The notes under the pieces were generated by a model. The model had not been told where the DNA came from. It did not search any database and saw only the letters and a program-made list of their open reading frames with translations. From assembly GCF_001485535.1 (NCBI RefSeq), contig NZ_BCMZ01000001.1:744001-808000 (forward strand): a stretch of 64,000 nucleotides of DNA, read 5' to 3'. Positions 16,746 through 25,434 of this stretch are shown piece after piece. How positions within the stretch are numbered: position 1 is the first letter of the stretch; each line of letters starts with the position of its first letter. Source of the DNA: Halobacterium sp. CBA1132 (lineage in GTDB: Archaea; Halobacteriota; Halobacteria; Halobacteriales; Halobacteriaceae). Made by a program: the position numbers and the translations under genes.

Positions 16746-17813
16746 CTACACCACTTTCATCATCCGTCGTTCGAAGCGCCCAGTTCTGACTTTCCGCCAG
16801 CCGCGCAGCGACTCGTCGACGGCCTCGTCGCCGGTGTCCACGCGCAGCACGCCCGTCTCGTCGAGCTTTCGCGGCGACGCCAGCACGCGCACCTCGCTCT
16901 GTTCGACGACCGCGGGCGAAATTTGGTGGTTGCCCCGGCCGAAGACGAATCCCTGGCCGCCGATGGGTGAGACGAGAATCACGTTCTCGTCGCCGAGCGC
17001 GTCCAGAATCTCGGCTTCGCTGCCGTCCCTGACGACGAGTTCGCCGTCCCGGTAGACGTCGACGCCCAGCGGCGACCCGTCGACGCCCAGCGCGTCCGCG
17101 ACGTCCCCGAGCGTGCCGCCTGGCCCCAGCACGTACGTCACGCCGGCTTCGACTTCCTCGGCGACGGCTTCCGCGAGCGCGTCCGTGCTCCCCGCGTGGA
17201 CCTGCTTGGCGGACTGAACGTCCTCCGCGACGGGCACCTCGACGACGCCCCGGAGGCGCGTGCGCACCTCGCCGTCCCGGTACGCCTCCTCGTCGATGTC
17301 GTTGACTTCCCGGCTCTCGGTGTCCTCGAACGTCGCCGCGACGCGGCCCGCCGCGGCCGGCCGCACCGCGAACACCGACGAGTACACCTTCACGCCCGCC
17401 GGCACGCCGAGTACGGGCGTATCGGCGTTCGCCTCGTCGAGCGCGGTCACGACGTCGGTGGCGGTGCCGTCGCCGCCGACGAACAGAATCAGGTCGACGC
17501 CACGGTCGACGAACGCGCGCACTGCGTCTCTCGTGTCCGCAGCGGTCGTCTCCTCGCTGTCGGGTTCGCCGACGACCACTGGGTCGAACCCCGCCGCGCG
17601 CGCCGCTGCGGCTCCCATCTCGCCGCCGTACGCCAGCAGTTCGGTGTCGGGCGCGCGCTCGTACAGCGCTGCGAGCGCGTCGCGAGCCCGGTCGGGCGCG
17701 CGCTGCTCGGCGCCCCGCTCGCGGGCCGCCTCGACGTTCCCGTCCGTCCCCTTCAGGCCGACGCGACCGCCCATCCCGGCGATTGGGTTCACGACGACGC
17801 CGACAGTTCGCAT
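16746..17813 (-). CDS. ATP-NAD kinase family protein (AcoX-like)
   Basis: 355 residues. The N-terminus has the family opening VVVNPIAGMGG, then GGDGT at 113-117 (FVGGDGTATDVV), the nucleotide-binding signature of NAD kinases and diacylglycerol kinases. Residues 200-300 carry a second family segment (TYVLGPGGTLGDVADALG), and VSPIGGQGFVFGRGNHQISP is typical of the AcoX-like subgroup. It probably phosphorylates NAD or a related small molecule, but this subgroup's physiological substrate is not established. Confidence 0.8.
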   Translation of the reverse strand: MRTVGVVVNPIAGMGGRVGLKGTDGNVEAARERGAEQRAPDRARDALAALYERAPDTELLAYGGEMGAAAARAAGFDPVVVGEPDSEETTAADTRDAVRAFVDRGVDLILFVGGDGTATDVVTALDEANADTPVLGVPAGVKVYSSVFAVRPAAAGRVAATFEDTESREVNDIDEEAYRDGEVRTRLRGVVEVPVAEDVQSAKQVHAGSTDALAEAVAEEVEAGVTYVLGPGGTLGDVADALGVDGSPLGVDVYRDGELVVRDGSEAEILDALGDENVILVSPIGGQGFVFGRGNHQISPAVVEQSEVRVLASPRKLDETGVLRVDTGDEAVDESLRGWRKVRTGRFERRMMKVV

Positions 17814-17897
17814 ACCCTGACTAGGGTGTTCGCGCCGAAAAGCCGACCGGTCGGTCGTTCGAAAGTATCACAGTCGTGGCGTGACGTGCGTACGACG

Positions 17898-18269
17898 ATG
17901 CCGACTCCCGACGCCGACATCGCCGAAGCCCTCCGCGACACCGTTGGCGACGCGCTCCGCGTCGTCGGCTTCCACGAGGGGTCCGACTGGCACATCGAGT
18001 ACATGCGCGAAGACGTCCGCGAAGGGTACGCCGACGCGTCCATCGACGACATCGCCGACGACCTCGTCTTGGACGTGCTCGCTTCGCCCCGCCAGGAGTC
18101 GCTGTACGAACTCGGTGACCTCCACGCGACCGTCCGCCTCTTCGAGGACGGCGTGGTCGTACACGTTCCGACCGACGACCGCTCGGGCTACCTCGTCTCC
18201 CTCGACGCCGGCGGCGACTACACCGGGCGAGACATCGTCGGCGTCGTGCGCGACGCGGCCGACGCGTGA
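17898..18269 (+). CDS. Conserved acidic protein, paralogue of the 24216-24644 product
   Basis: 123 residues, no catalytic motif. It shares an order of features with the 142-residue product at 24216-24644: an N-terminal helix ending near a D/E-rich YMRED or YQRDD stretch, a middle segment LxxLGDLHATVRLF or FGHLDATVRWF, the strand VVVHVPTDD or VVVQVPLDE, and a final VSLD plus a helix. It is probably an OB- or PAS-like small fold. Function unknown. Confidence 0.62.
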   Translation: MPTPDADIAEALRDTVGDALRVVGFHEGSDWHIEYMREDVREGYADASIDDIADDLVLDVLASPRQESLYELGDLHATVRLFEDGVVVHVPTDDRSGYLVSLDAGGDYTGRDIVGVVRDAADA

Positions 18270-18306
18270 ACCAAGAATTAAGACCGGCCGGCCGGAACTA
18301 CCGTCC

Positions 18307-18426
18307 ATGAGCTACCTGCTGGCCGCGACCGAGGGCGCCGTACTACCGATCAACGCTGTCGGCTGGACCGTCACGATTCTGGGCGTCGTCCTCGCCGTCG
18401 CGTGGACGGCCTACCTCTACCGCTAG
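18307..18426 (+). CDS. Single-TM microprotein
   Basis: 39 residues with one hydrophobic helix (GWTVTILGVVLAVAWTAYLYR) at the C-terminus. It lies 37 nt after the preceding gene, and its last four bases overlap the convergent CinA-like gene. Similar short membrane proteins are conserved in haloarchaea. No function is assigned. Confidence 0.5.
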   Translation: MSYLLAATEGAVLPINAVGWTVTILGVVLAVAWTAYLYR

Positions 18427-19100
18427 ACGCGTTCGCGCAGCCACGCCGCGGCCTCGCGGACCGTCTGCTCGTCCTCGTGTTGGATTTTCACGCGCACGCC
18501 GTCACCGGGATAGCTCCCGACGGTGACGCCGAACTCCGCCTGTAGTTCCTCCAGCGGCGCCACCAGCGCGCTCTCCGGGGCGTCCACGTAGACGAACTCG
18601 ACGTGGTTGGTCGTCCCCGTGAACTCCCCGGCAACGGACTCGAACATCGACTTCATCTCCGCGGGGACGCCCGGGAACACGTACGCGTTCTCCACGACCG
18701 CGCCCGGCGCGACGCCGACGTCGTTCTCTACGAGGCGCGCGCCCGCCGGGAGCGCCGCGGTGCCGTCCGTGAGGTCCTCGAACTGGTAGCGGTCGTGGCG
18801 CTCGAAGTACGAGACTGCCTCGGGGTGTTCGGCCATCTCGCGGTCGAAGGCGGCCGCGACGCCGTCCATCGTCACGTCGTCGTGAGTCGGGCCGACGCCG
18901 CCCGTGACGACGACCGCGTCGTAGCGGTCCGAAAGCGCCCCCACCTCGCTCGCGATGGCGTCCCGCCGGTCGGGCACCACGAGGACGCGCTCGACGGTCG
19001 CTCCGCGCTCGGTGAGGCGAGCGCCCAACCACGACGCGTTCGTGTTCTCAGTGTCCCCGGCGAGGAGTTCGTCACCGACTGTGACCACCGCAACCTGCAT
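18423..19100 (-). CDS. CinA-like molybdopterin-binding-fold protein
   Basis: 225 residues: a MoCF/MogA-fold domain (about 1-165) with the opening VAVVTVGDELLAGDTENTNASWLG and the motif GGVGPTHDDVT at 67-77. Both are conserved in the CinA N-terminal domain, where the family hydrolyses ADP-ribose-type nucleotides. The C-terminal NMN deamidase domain of bacterial CinA is missing, as usual in archaea. A role in molybdenum cofactor binding is possible by fold only. Confidence 0.8.
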   Translation of the reverse strand: MQVAVVTVGDELLAGDTENTNASWLGARLTERGATVERVLVVPDRRDAIASEVGALSDRYDAVVVTGGVGPTHDDVTMDGVAAAFDREMAEHPEAVSYFERHDRYQFEDLTDGTAALPAGARLVENDVGVAPGAVVENAYVFPGVPAEMKSMFESVAGEFTGTTNHVEFVYVDAPESALVAPLEELQAEFGVTVGSYPGDGVRVKIQHEDEQTVREAAAWLRERV

Positions 19101-19145
19101 GCTCGCTCGTAGGCGTTCGACGGGGAAAAATCACGTCCCCGCGGC

Positions 19146-19868
19146 TCACTGCTCGTAGTCGAGGCCGGCTTCCTCGCGCTCGCGCTCCAGTCGACGGATG
19201 CGGAGCCGGTAGTAGATGACGCCGCCGACTGCGGCCAGCGACAGCACGCCGATGAGACCGGCGAAGATGTAGAGGTCTCGGACCAGGTAGTACTCGGCGC
19301 TGACGGTCGCGTTGGACAGCGACGACCAGCGCACGTGAACGCGGTTGTCCTCGACGGACGTCTCGTAGCCGCCCGGCGAGATGTCCCCGAAGATGGGGAA
19401 CGACGCGCGCATCCCCGCCGGCAACACGACTTCGTGTGACCCCTCGAAGTCGAGGGGCGCGTTCACCGAGCGCGCGCCCGCCGTCCCGGTGTACGCGAAC
19501 GTCCCGTTCGCCGCGGGCAAGTCGACCACCGTGCGCTGGTTGCGCGTCGAGACGTCGATGGCGTCAGCGGCCACGACGGTGCCGTTCTCGTAGCGGAACT
19601 GCACCGCCGAAATCTGGACGGGGTTGCGGCCGGCGAACCCGCTCGTGGACGCGAGACGCACGCGCTCGGTACCATTCACCGTCGCGACGGTCTTGTACTG
19701 TTGGCCGGTGACGTTGAGCGTGACGTCGGCGTCGCTGTTCCAGTTGTACGTCGCGTTCTGCGCGAGTTGCTCGTCGCTGGGCGCGGGCGCGCCGCCGAGT
19801 CCGGTGCCGGCGCAGCCGGCGAGCGCGACGAGCGCGAGCACGCCCAGCGCCACCTTGCGCCTGCTCAT
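19146..19868 (-). CDS. Lipoprotein with C-terminal membrane helix (DUF5803-like)
   Basis: 240 residues. Signal peptide with lipobox LVALAGC (Cys19), a beta-rich, Asn/Thr-rich external domain (residues 30-190) and a transmembrane helix near 197-220 (LYIFAGLIGVLSLAAVGGVIYY) followed by a charged cytoplasmic tail. It therefore is both lipidated and TM-anchored. Its start overlaps the end of the DUF2110 gene by four bases, and together with tfe they form a three-gene unit. Function unknown. Confidence 0.7.
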   Translation of the reverse strand: MSRRKVALGVLALVALAGCAGTGLGGAPAPSDEQLAQNATYNWNSDADVTLNVTGQQYKTVATVNGTERVRLASTSGFAGRNPVQISAVQFRYENGTVVAADAIDVSTRNQRTVVDLPAANGTFAYTGTAGARSVNAPLDFEGSHEVVLPAGMRASFPIFGDISPGGYETSVEDNRVHVRWSSLSNATVSAEYYLVRDLYIFAGLIGVLSLAAVGGVIYYRLRIRRLEREREEAGLDYEQ

Positions 19869-20530
19869 GGAACGACTGCGAGCAGCTCCGAGGGGAGGTA
19901 CTCCCCGATGGCCGCGAGCAGCCCCGGCGGGTCAGTGTCCTCGCGGCAGACGATGCTCTGTTCGAGCAGTCCGAGGCGTTCGACGGTGACGATGTCGCGG
20001 GCGTGGCCGGCGCGGTTGACCGTCGCGCGGACCTCGCCGCGGGTCGCGCTGTTGACGTTCAGCCGGCCGGTGCCGCGCGTCCAGTCGTACAGCCGGTCCT
20101 GCTCGACGTCCGCGAGCTCCGGCGTGTCGCCGTACGTGAACCGCAGCGGGACGTGCTGGACGAGTCCGAACCGCTCGCGAATCTGAGCCGGCGACCCAGG
20201 GCCGAGACCGAGTTCGTCGGCGGGCACGACCACGTCCTCGCCCGCGTCGAGCACGAACCCGTCGTCGTCCCAGGATTCGAGCGTGCCGACGTACGTCTCG
20301 CCGGCCTCGAAGCCGTCCGTGATTTCGCCCCACGTCTCCGCGAGGACGTTCCGCGCGGCCACCTCGTCGGGACCGTCAAGCGTCACCGTCGGGAAGTCGT
20401 CGTGGCGGACGCCGATTTCGTACTCGACGTCGAGTTCGCCGACGTCGTTGTCGACCTGCGACCGGAGGCTGTCCAGCGACCGCTCGCGGGCGTCACCCTC
20501 CACGTACAGTTTGGTTGCGAGGACGACCAT
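19865..20530 (-). CDS. DUF2110 family protein
   Basis: 221 residues, starting at the ATG ending at 20530 (the upstream in-frame extension overlaps tfe in another frame). An S1/OB-like central region (ETYVGTLESWDDDGFVLDAGEDVVVPADELGLGPG) is flanked by mixed alpha/beta sequence, and the end holds a conserved Cys (SIVCREDTDPPGLLA). DUF2110 genes often sit immediately next to tfe in archaea, as here with the stop and start overlapping (TGATG). That context hints at transcription or RNA work. No direct evidence of function. Confidence 0.75.
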   Translation of the reverse strand: MVVLATKLYVEGDARERSLDSLRSQVDNDVGELDVEYEIGVRHDDFPTVTLDGPDEVAARNVLAETWGEITDGFEAGETYVGTLESWDDDGFVLDAGEDVVVPADELGLGPGSPAQIRERFGLVQHVPLRFTYGDTPELADVEQDRLYDWTRGTGRLNVNSATRGEVRATVNRAGHARDIVTVERLGLLEQSIVCREDTDPPGLLAAIGEYLPSELLAVVP

Positions 20531-21048
20531 CAGGCCCTCACGCCGAGTTCCGAGCGGAGGTTCTCGATGCGTTCGTCCATCGCTTCCACGAGGTCCGTGT
20601 TCTCCATCGCTTCCACGGGCGACCCGCACTCGGGACACTCGAAGCCGAGGTCCATCGCCTCCCCGAACTCGAAGCGAATCGAGCACACCTCACAGAGGTA
20701 GAACTCGTTCTCGAGCTCGTACTCGCGTCGGTCGGCGAGCGCCTCCAGCAGGCGGTCCATCTCCTCGCGGAGGTTCTCCGGGATGTTGTCGTACTCGAAC
20801 GTCCAGAGGTACGTCAGCCACCCCGAGTCCTCGTCGCGGACGCGGCGGTACGTCGCGAGGTCGTTCTCGTAGAGAATGAACAGCGCTCGGCGCACGTCGT
20901 TCAGTTCGAGTCCGAGCCGTTCGGCGAGCTCCTCGTCGGTCACTTCCCCGTCCGGCGGAGACACCGCCACCGGCATCCCCTTCGGACCGACCAACTCGTG
21001 GAGGTACTTCTGAACCACGGGGTCGTCGAGTAGCTCCTCAAAAGCCAT
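20530..21048 (-). CDS. tfe: Transcription initiation factor TFE (TFIIE alpha homologue)
   Basis: 172 residues. The N-terminal winged helix (about 5-95, with VTDEELAERLGLELNDVRRALFILYENDLATY) and the zinc ribbon C119-x2-C122...C138-x2-C141 are complete. TFE helps TBP/TFB open promoter DNA. A TATA-like ACTTAATG lies about 30 nt upstream on the minus strand. First gene of the tfe-DUF2110-lipoprotein unit. Confidence 0.93.
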   Translation of the reverse strand: MAFEELLDDPVVQKYLHELVGPKGMPVAVSPPDGEVTDEELAERLGLELNDVRRALFILYENDLATYRRVRDEDSGWLTYLWTFEYDNIPENLREEMDRLLEALADRREYELENEFYLCEVCSIRFEFGEAMDLGFECPECGSPVEAMENTDLVEAMDERIENLRSELGVRA

Positions 21049-21190
21049 TACGTCAAAAAGGGGTCCGCGCCGGCATTAAGTCTTGTCACTCCCCCGTCTG
21101 ACGGCCGCCGCCGGTCAGTCTGCGCTCGGGGTCGCGCTGTCTGCGCACTGGTCGTCTCGCCGCGTGACGTGGCCCGCGAGCGCGCCGCGC

Positions 21191-21739
21191 TCACTCCCCG
21201 TCGATGTCTTCGACGTGCTTGCCGAGCGCCTGCGGTATCACGCGCTGTTCGGCGTTCTCGTACTCCTGTTCGAGTTCGGTGCCGTCGAAGAGGTGGTCGA
21301 GGAACACCGCCAGCCCCGCCACCTCCGAGTGGGGTTGGTTCGTGACGCCGACGTTGAAGTCGGCTTCCTCGTACACCTCGAAGGAGACCTTCTCGCCGCC
21401 GACGACCACCAACACCGGCTGTCGCTGGTCGCCGTGGACGCGCCGAATGTCGTCCTCGACGTCCTGGAGCCGTTCGCCGTACATCGTGAGGTGGACGACA
21501 CAGCCCTCCCAGTCGCGGATGAACGCGTCCAGTTCGTCCGTCAGTTCGACGTCGAAGGGGCCGCCGAACCGCTCGGTGATGTCCGCGACCGTCTGCTCGG
21601 ACTGGCCGGCGTTCCCGGGGAGGACGACGCGGTCCGCGCCGAGCGCGCGCGCCGTCAGGCCGACGTGCGTGGTCATGCGGTCGTCCCGGCCCGGCCGGTG
21701 GCCGTACCGGAGCACCGCGACCTCGGGGTGTCCCTGCAT
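21191..21739 (-). CDS. trm56: tRNA (cytidine-56-2'-O)-methyltransferase Trm56
   Basis: 182 residues from the ATG ending at 21739. It belongs to the archaeal SPOUT family: N-terminal AVLRYGHRPGRDDRMTTHVGLTARALGA, then GVTNQPHSEVAGLAVFLDHLF near 138-158, forming the knotted SAM site. Trm56 methylates the ribose of C56 in the T loop of archaeal tRNAs. Complete and of normal length. Upstream in-frame sequence is a shadow of the ferredoxin gene. Confidence 0.88.
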   Translation of the reverse strand: MQGHPEVAVLRYGHRPGRDDRMTTHVGLTARALGADRVVLPGNAGQSEQTVADITERFGGPFDVELTDELDAFIRDWEGCVVHLTMYGERLQDVEDDIRRVHGDQRQPVLVVVGGEKVSFEVYEEADFNVGVTNQPHSEVAGLAVFLDHLFDGTELEQEYENAEQRVIPQALGKHVEDIDGE

Positions 21740-21792
21740 ACGTCCGCGAACTCGCCGCGCCGGGGTACGCGTTTCGAATCGCGCGGTCTGCG

Positions 21793-22479
21793 TCAGTCGT
21801 CGGCGTGCGCGAGTTCGAAGGGGTACGGCGGCAGTCGGAGGTCCTCCAGTTCCGCGAGGTGCTTGACGTTGTAGACGACGCGCAGTTCCTCGGTGGTGGG
21901 GACGCCGTTGCAGGAGAGCCGGATGTCCCGGTCGACCAGTTCCGGGGAGAGGATGTGGTCGGTCGGCTGGGAGAGGTCGCCGTCGACGACCACGACCGCG
22001 CAGTTCGCGCACGCGCCGCCGCGGCAGGCGTACGGCCACGCGAACCCGCGGTCCTCGGCGGCCTCCAACAGCGACTCGCCGGGCGCGACGTCGAATTCGC
22101 CGTGGTTCACGGGGTCGAGGCCGGCGTCGTCGGCGCGCTCGAAGAGGTCGGCGTCGCCCAGCGCCCACCCGTAGTCGTCCAGCACGGCGTAGTTCAGGTA
22201 CTCGACGTGGGACTCCTCCCACGGCCGGAAGTCCTGGTCGGGGTCGACGCCGTAGTCGGTCGGCGACTCCTCGGTGAAGCCGGCTTCCGTCGCGAGGTCG
22301 GTGCCGTCGTCGGCGTCCTCGCTCGTGGCTTTCTCGTAGGCCGCACGCACCAACTGGAACTGCGCCGCGGACCCGCCCTGGTCGGGGTGGGCTTCCTTGA
22401 CGCGTTCGCGGTACGCGCGTTCGATCTCCCCGTCGCTGGCGTCCTCGTCGACTCCCAGCACGTCGAAGGGAGAATCCAT
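21793..22479 (-). CDS. J-domain / plant-type [2Fe-2S] ferredoxin fusion
   Basis: 228 residues. Residues 1-55 are a J-domain: SPFDVLGVDEDASDGEIERAYR with the HPD triad at 31-33 (AHPDQGG). Residues 90-225 are a halophilic ferredoxin with an acidic insert (FERADDAGLDPVNHGEF) and cluster ligands C152, C157, C160 and C190 (CRGGACANC). Haloarchaeal ferredoxins are electron acceptors of 2-oxoacid oxidoreductases. The J-domain would let it engage DnaK, perhaps for cluster insertion. The link between the domains (56-88) is acidic. Confidence 0.85.
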   Translation of the reverse strand: MDSPFDVLGVDEDASDGEIERAYRERVKEAHPDQGGSAAQFQLVRAAYEKATSEDADDGTDLATEAGFTEESPTDYGVDPDQDFRPWEESHVEYLNYAVLDDYGWALGDADLFERADDAGLDPVNHGEFDVAPGESLLEAAEDRGFAWPYACRGGACANCAVVVVDGDLSQPTDHILSPELVDRDIRLSCNGVPTTEELRVVYNVKHLAELEDLRLPPYPFELAHADD

Positions 22480-22587
22480 ACTGGACTCGAAGGGCCACAC
22501 GTTCAAAAGTCTCTCCGCGGGCGCGCCGCTTGCCGGAGCCTCCCGGGCATCGGAAAACCCTTGCCGGACCGACGGGTGTCGCCTACT

Positions 22588-23529
22588 ATGGACCTCACAG
22601 GCAAGCGCGTCGTCGTGACGGGCGCCGCGGGGCTCGTCGGCTCGCACCTCGCGGCCGCGCTCGCGGAGGACAACGACGTGCTCGCGGTGGACAACCTTTC
22701 GAAGGGGACTCGGGACCGTGTGCCCGACGGCGTAGAGTTCGCAAAAGCGGACGTGCGCGACCCCGACGACGTGGCCGACGTCATCACCGAAGACGTGGAC
22801 ATCGTCTTCCACTTCGCGGCGTACACCGACACCAACTACGGCGAACCCCGACAGCTGTTCGAGGAGAACACGGAGATGACGTACAACGTCCTCGAACGCA
22901 TGCGGGAAGTCGGCGTCGACAAGCTCGCGTTCACGTCCTCGTCGACGGTGTACGGCGAAGCGCCGATGCCGACGCCCGAGGACTACGCGCCGCTCGAACC
23001 TATCTCGGTGTACGGCGCGAGCAAGCTCGCCGACGAGGGTTTGGTTTCGACGTACGCTAACTCCTACGGCATCCAGTCGTGGGTGTACCGGTTCGCGAAC
23101 ATCGTCGGGCCGCGCCAGCGCGGCAACGTCGTCCCGGACTTCATCGAGAAACTGCTTGACGACCCCGAGAACCTCACGATTCTCGGGGACGGCCGCCAAG
23201 AGAAGTCCTACCTCCACGTCGAGGAGTGCGTCGACGCCATGACGCACGTCGTCGAGCACGCCGAGGATGACTACAACGTCTACAACCTCGGTACGCGCAC
23301 CACCACCTCCGTCAACCGCATCGCGGACATCGTCGCCGACGAGTTGGGCGTCGACCCCGACTACGAGTACACCGGCGGCGACCGCGGCTGGACCGGCGAC
23401 GTCCCGAAGATGCGCCTCTCCATCGAGAAGCTCTCCGCGCTCGGCTGGGAGCCCAGCCAGTCCAGCGACGAAGCCGTCCGCGAGGCCGCGCGCGGCCTCG
23501 TCGCGGAACTTCGCGCGGAACGCGAGTGA
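22588..23529 (+). CDS. NAD-dependent nucleotide-sugar epimerase/dehydratase
   Basis: 313 residues, extended SDR family. NAD motif TGAAGLVGSH (GxxGxxG at 12-18), the FHFAAYTDTNYGEP segment, SSSTVYGE with catalytic Ser/Thr, and YGASK with Y142 and K146. The substrate end reads RFANIVGPRQRGNVV, typical of UDP-glucose/UDP-glucuronate 4-epimerases. The product would feed S-layer or cell-surface glycan synthesis. No glycosyltransferases adjoin it, so the sugar is uncertain. Confidence 0.85.
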   Translation: MDLTGKRVVVTGAAGLVGSHLAAALAEDNDVLAVDNLSKGTRDRVPDGVEFAKADVRDPDDVADVITEDVDIVFHFAAYTDTNYGEPRQLFEENTEMTYNVLERMREVGVDKLAFTSSSTVYGEAPMPTPEDYAPLEPISVYGASKLADEGLVSTYANSYGIQSWVYRFANIVGPRQRGNVVPDFIEKLLDDPENLTILGDGRQEKSYLHVEECVDAMTHVVEHAEDDYNVYNLGTRTTTSVNRIADIVADELGVDPDYEYTGGDRGWTGDVPKMRLSIEKLSALGWEPSQSSDEAVREAARGLVAELRAERE

Positions 23530-23580
23530 GCGCTCGATCGGGAACAAGCCCTATGGCGGAGCGGCAACCACTACGAGGTA

Positions 23581-24219
23581 ATGGGCTACGACGTCGCTGA
23601 GTTCCTCCCTATCGAGGAAGTCCCCGAGGGTTCGAATATCCTCGTCGGCGGCCCGCCGCTGACGGGGAAACGCGAGCTCGCGCTATCCATTGTCGACGAC
23701 GGCTGCGAACACGGCGAAGGCGGTATCGTCGTCGGCACGCACGACAGCACGAAGGCCGTCCGGAAGCGCGCGCCACACGTCTGGGAGCAAGTGAAGGAGG
23801 GCCGCGCCGGTATCGTCGACTGCGTGACCCGCCAGCGCGGCGAGTCGGTTCGCGACCAAGAACTCGTGAAGTACGTCTCCTCGCCCGGCGACGTCACGGA
23901 CATGGGCATCCGACTGGGCGGCATCTTCCAGCGCCTCGAACGCAACTGCGATAGCCTCCGCTTCGACATCTCCACCATCTCCACGATGCTGATGTACGCG
24001 GACGTGCGCCGCGTCTACCGGTTCCTCCACGTCTTCGCCGGCCACATCGAGCGGCTGGACTGGCTCGGATTGGGTGTCCTCGACACCAGCAACCGCGAGA
24101 GCTTCGACACGCTCGCGCCGCTGTACGACGGCATGATTCAGACGCGCAGCGAGGAAGACGGCCGCGAGTTACGCGTCGTCGGTCTCGGTACATCACCCAC
24201 CGAGTGGGTGTCCTACTAG
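23581..24219 (+). CDS. RAD55/KaiC-like RecA-fold ATPase
   Basis: 212 residues. Walker A is GPPLTGK at 24-30; a hydrophobic strand before LDTSNRESFD near 170 and the sensor-like STISTMLMY follow the KaiC/RAD55 layout. The N-terminus GYDVAEFLPIEEVPEGSNILV resembles the usual GIPGLDELLGGIPEGS entry but lacks the GGxP loop. Haloarchaea have many such truncated RAD55-like proteins, often tied to signalling. Convergent with the next gene, overlapping by four bases. Confidence 0.75.
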   Translation: MGYDVAEFLPIEEVPEGSNILVGGPPLTGKRELALSIVDDGCEHGEGGIVVGTHDSTKAVRKRAPHVWEQVKEGRAGIVDCVTRQRGESVRDQELVKYVSSPGDVTDMGIRLGGIFQRLERNCDSLRFDISTISTMLMYADVRRVYRFLHVFAGHIERLDWLGLGVLDTSNRESFDTLAPLYDGMIQTRSEEDGRELRVVGLGTSPTEWVSY

Positions 24220-24644
24220 TCGAACTCCTCGGCGAGTTCGTCGGGGTCGTCGACGGTGTCGCCGTGGTCGGCGAAGTTCTCGTCGACGAACTGCAAGAGG
24301 GCGTCGATTAGCGTTCCCGTGTCCTCGATGGTGTCGCGGTCCAACGAGACGATGACGCCGGTCCACTCGTCGAGTGGCACCTGCACGACGACGACCTCGT
24401 GGAACCACCGGACGGTCGCGTCGAGGTGGCCGAAGCGCGCGAACTCCGGCTGTTCGAGCGGGTCGTCGAACCCCTTCAGGACGAAGTGTTTCGCGATTTC
24501 CTCGAACTCCGCCTCGGTGTACTCCTCCGAGAGGTCGTCTCGCTGGTAGACGGTCTCGTAGTCGTCGCCCTCGTAGTGGACGGCCGACCGAACGTCACCG
24601 GCGTCGAGCTCGCGCAGATACCTGGCGAGCGATTCGGCGGGCAT
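24216..24644 (-). CDS. Conserved acidic protein, paralogue of the 17898-18269 product
   Basis: 142 residues from the ATG ending at 24644. It shows the same plan as the 123-residue protein upstream: a helical N-terminus with YQRDDLSEEY, then RFGHLDATVRWFHEVVVVQVPLDEWTGVIVSLD, but has an extra acidic C-terminal helix (FADHGDTVDDPDELAEEFD). No catalytic or metal motif. The two copies 6 kb apart look like an old duplication. Function unknown. Confidence 0.62.
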   Translation of the reverse strand: MPAESLARYLRELDAGDVRSAVHYEGDDYETVYQRDDLSEEYTEAEFEEIAKHFVLKGFDDPLEQPEFARFGHLDATVRWFHEVVVVQVPLDEWTGVIVSLDRDTIEDTGTLIDALLQFVDENFADHGDTVDDPDELAEEFD

Positions 24645-24749
24645 ACCCCACCGTTCGACGGCACGCTTGGTTAATCTTCCGTCGACCGAGAGACGGAAAA
24701 ACGCCCGCACAGCCGAAGGTTCAAGCGGCCGTCGCACCTTCCCGGAGGT

Positions 24750-25151
24750 ATGCGAATCGAACTGCGGGTGTGCAAACACTGCCACGAGGGCGAACACGGC
24801 AATCCCGAGAAGACAGCGGTGACCAAGGACATGGTGGAGATTGCCCGGCGCGTCCGCGAGTACAAAGACCTCATCGGACTGGACGCGCTGTACGTGACGA
24901 TGGTCGAGGAGGGCGACCCCGGCGGCGCCGAGGAACTCCCCGCCATCGTCGCGAACCTCGACCACGACCAAGTGAACCTCGCGGACACCCAACTCGTGAT
25001 GGAGGACGACGACGGGAACATGCTCGTCTACCCCGAACCCGAGGACATTCTCGACGTGCTCACGCGGAACATCGACCAGATTAGCCAGCAGACCCGGCAG
25101 GACGTCACCGTCGAACTCTCCGAGGAGTCCGCGGAGCTACTGACGGCGTAG
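24750..25151 (+). CDS. Conserved protein with N-terminal CxxC
   Basis: 133 residues. The N-terminus RIELRVCKHCHEGEHGNP has a CxxCH motif that could bind zinc or iron, but there is no second pair. The rest is mixed alpha/beta with an acidic centre (LVMEDDDGNMLVYPEPEDILDVL) and a C-terminal helix. I do not recognise the family. It has its own short upstream region after the divergent gene at 24644. Confidence 0.65.
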   Translation: MRIELRVCKHCHEGEHGNPEKTAVTKDMVEIARRVREYKDLIGLDALYVTMVEEGDPGGAEELPAIVANLDHDQVNLADTQLVMEDDDGNMLVYPEPEDILDVLTRNIDQISQQTRQDVTVELSEESAELLTA

Positions 25152-25182
25152 AACGACGAGAAGAACTCGTTTTCCGCGCGAT

Positions 25183-25365
25183 TCAGCCGACGAACGGCAG
25201 TGCCAGCAACACGAGGAACACCGACACTGCGAGCGCGCGCAGCAGGTCCGACGTCGGGTCGACGCCGTCGTCGATGTCACGACCGATCCACCAGACGGTG
25301 AATACGCCGCCGACGGCGACGAGCAGTGCGAGCACGACGTACACGAGGTCGAGTGCGCCAGCCAT
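25183..25365 (-). CDS. Small two-helix membrane protein
   Basis: 60 residues from the ATG ending at 25365, with hydrophobic segments LVYVVLALLVAVGGVFTVWW and LLRALAVSVFLVLLALPFV separated by an acidic loop (GRDIDDGVDPTSD). It lies between the CxxC protein and the formate dehydrogenase operon, on the same strand as the latter. Function unknown. Confidence 0.5.
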   Translation of the reverse strand: MAGALDLVYVVLALLVAVGGVFTVWWIGRDIDDGVDPTSDLLRALAVSVFLVLLALPFVG

Positions 25366-25434
25366 GACAGCAGCTAACACGACCAGCGACTTAAGCGAAC
25401 CGGCTGACGGCGAAAAAACGGCGGCGGCGTGGCG

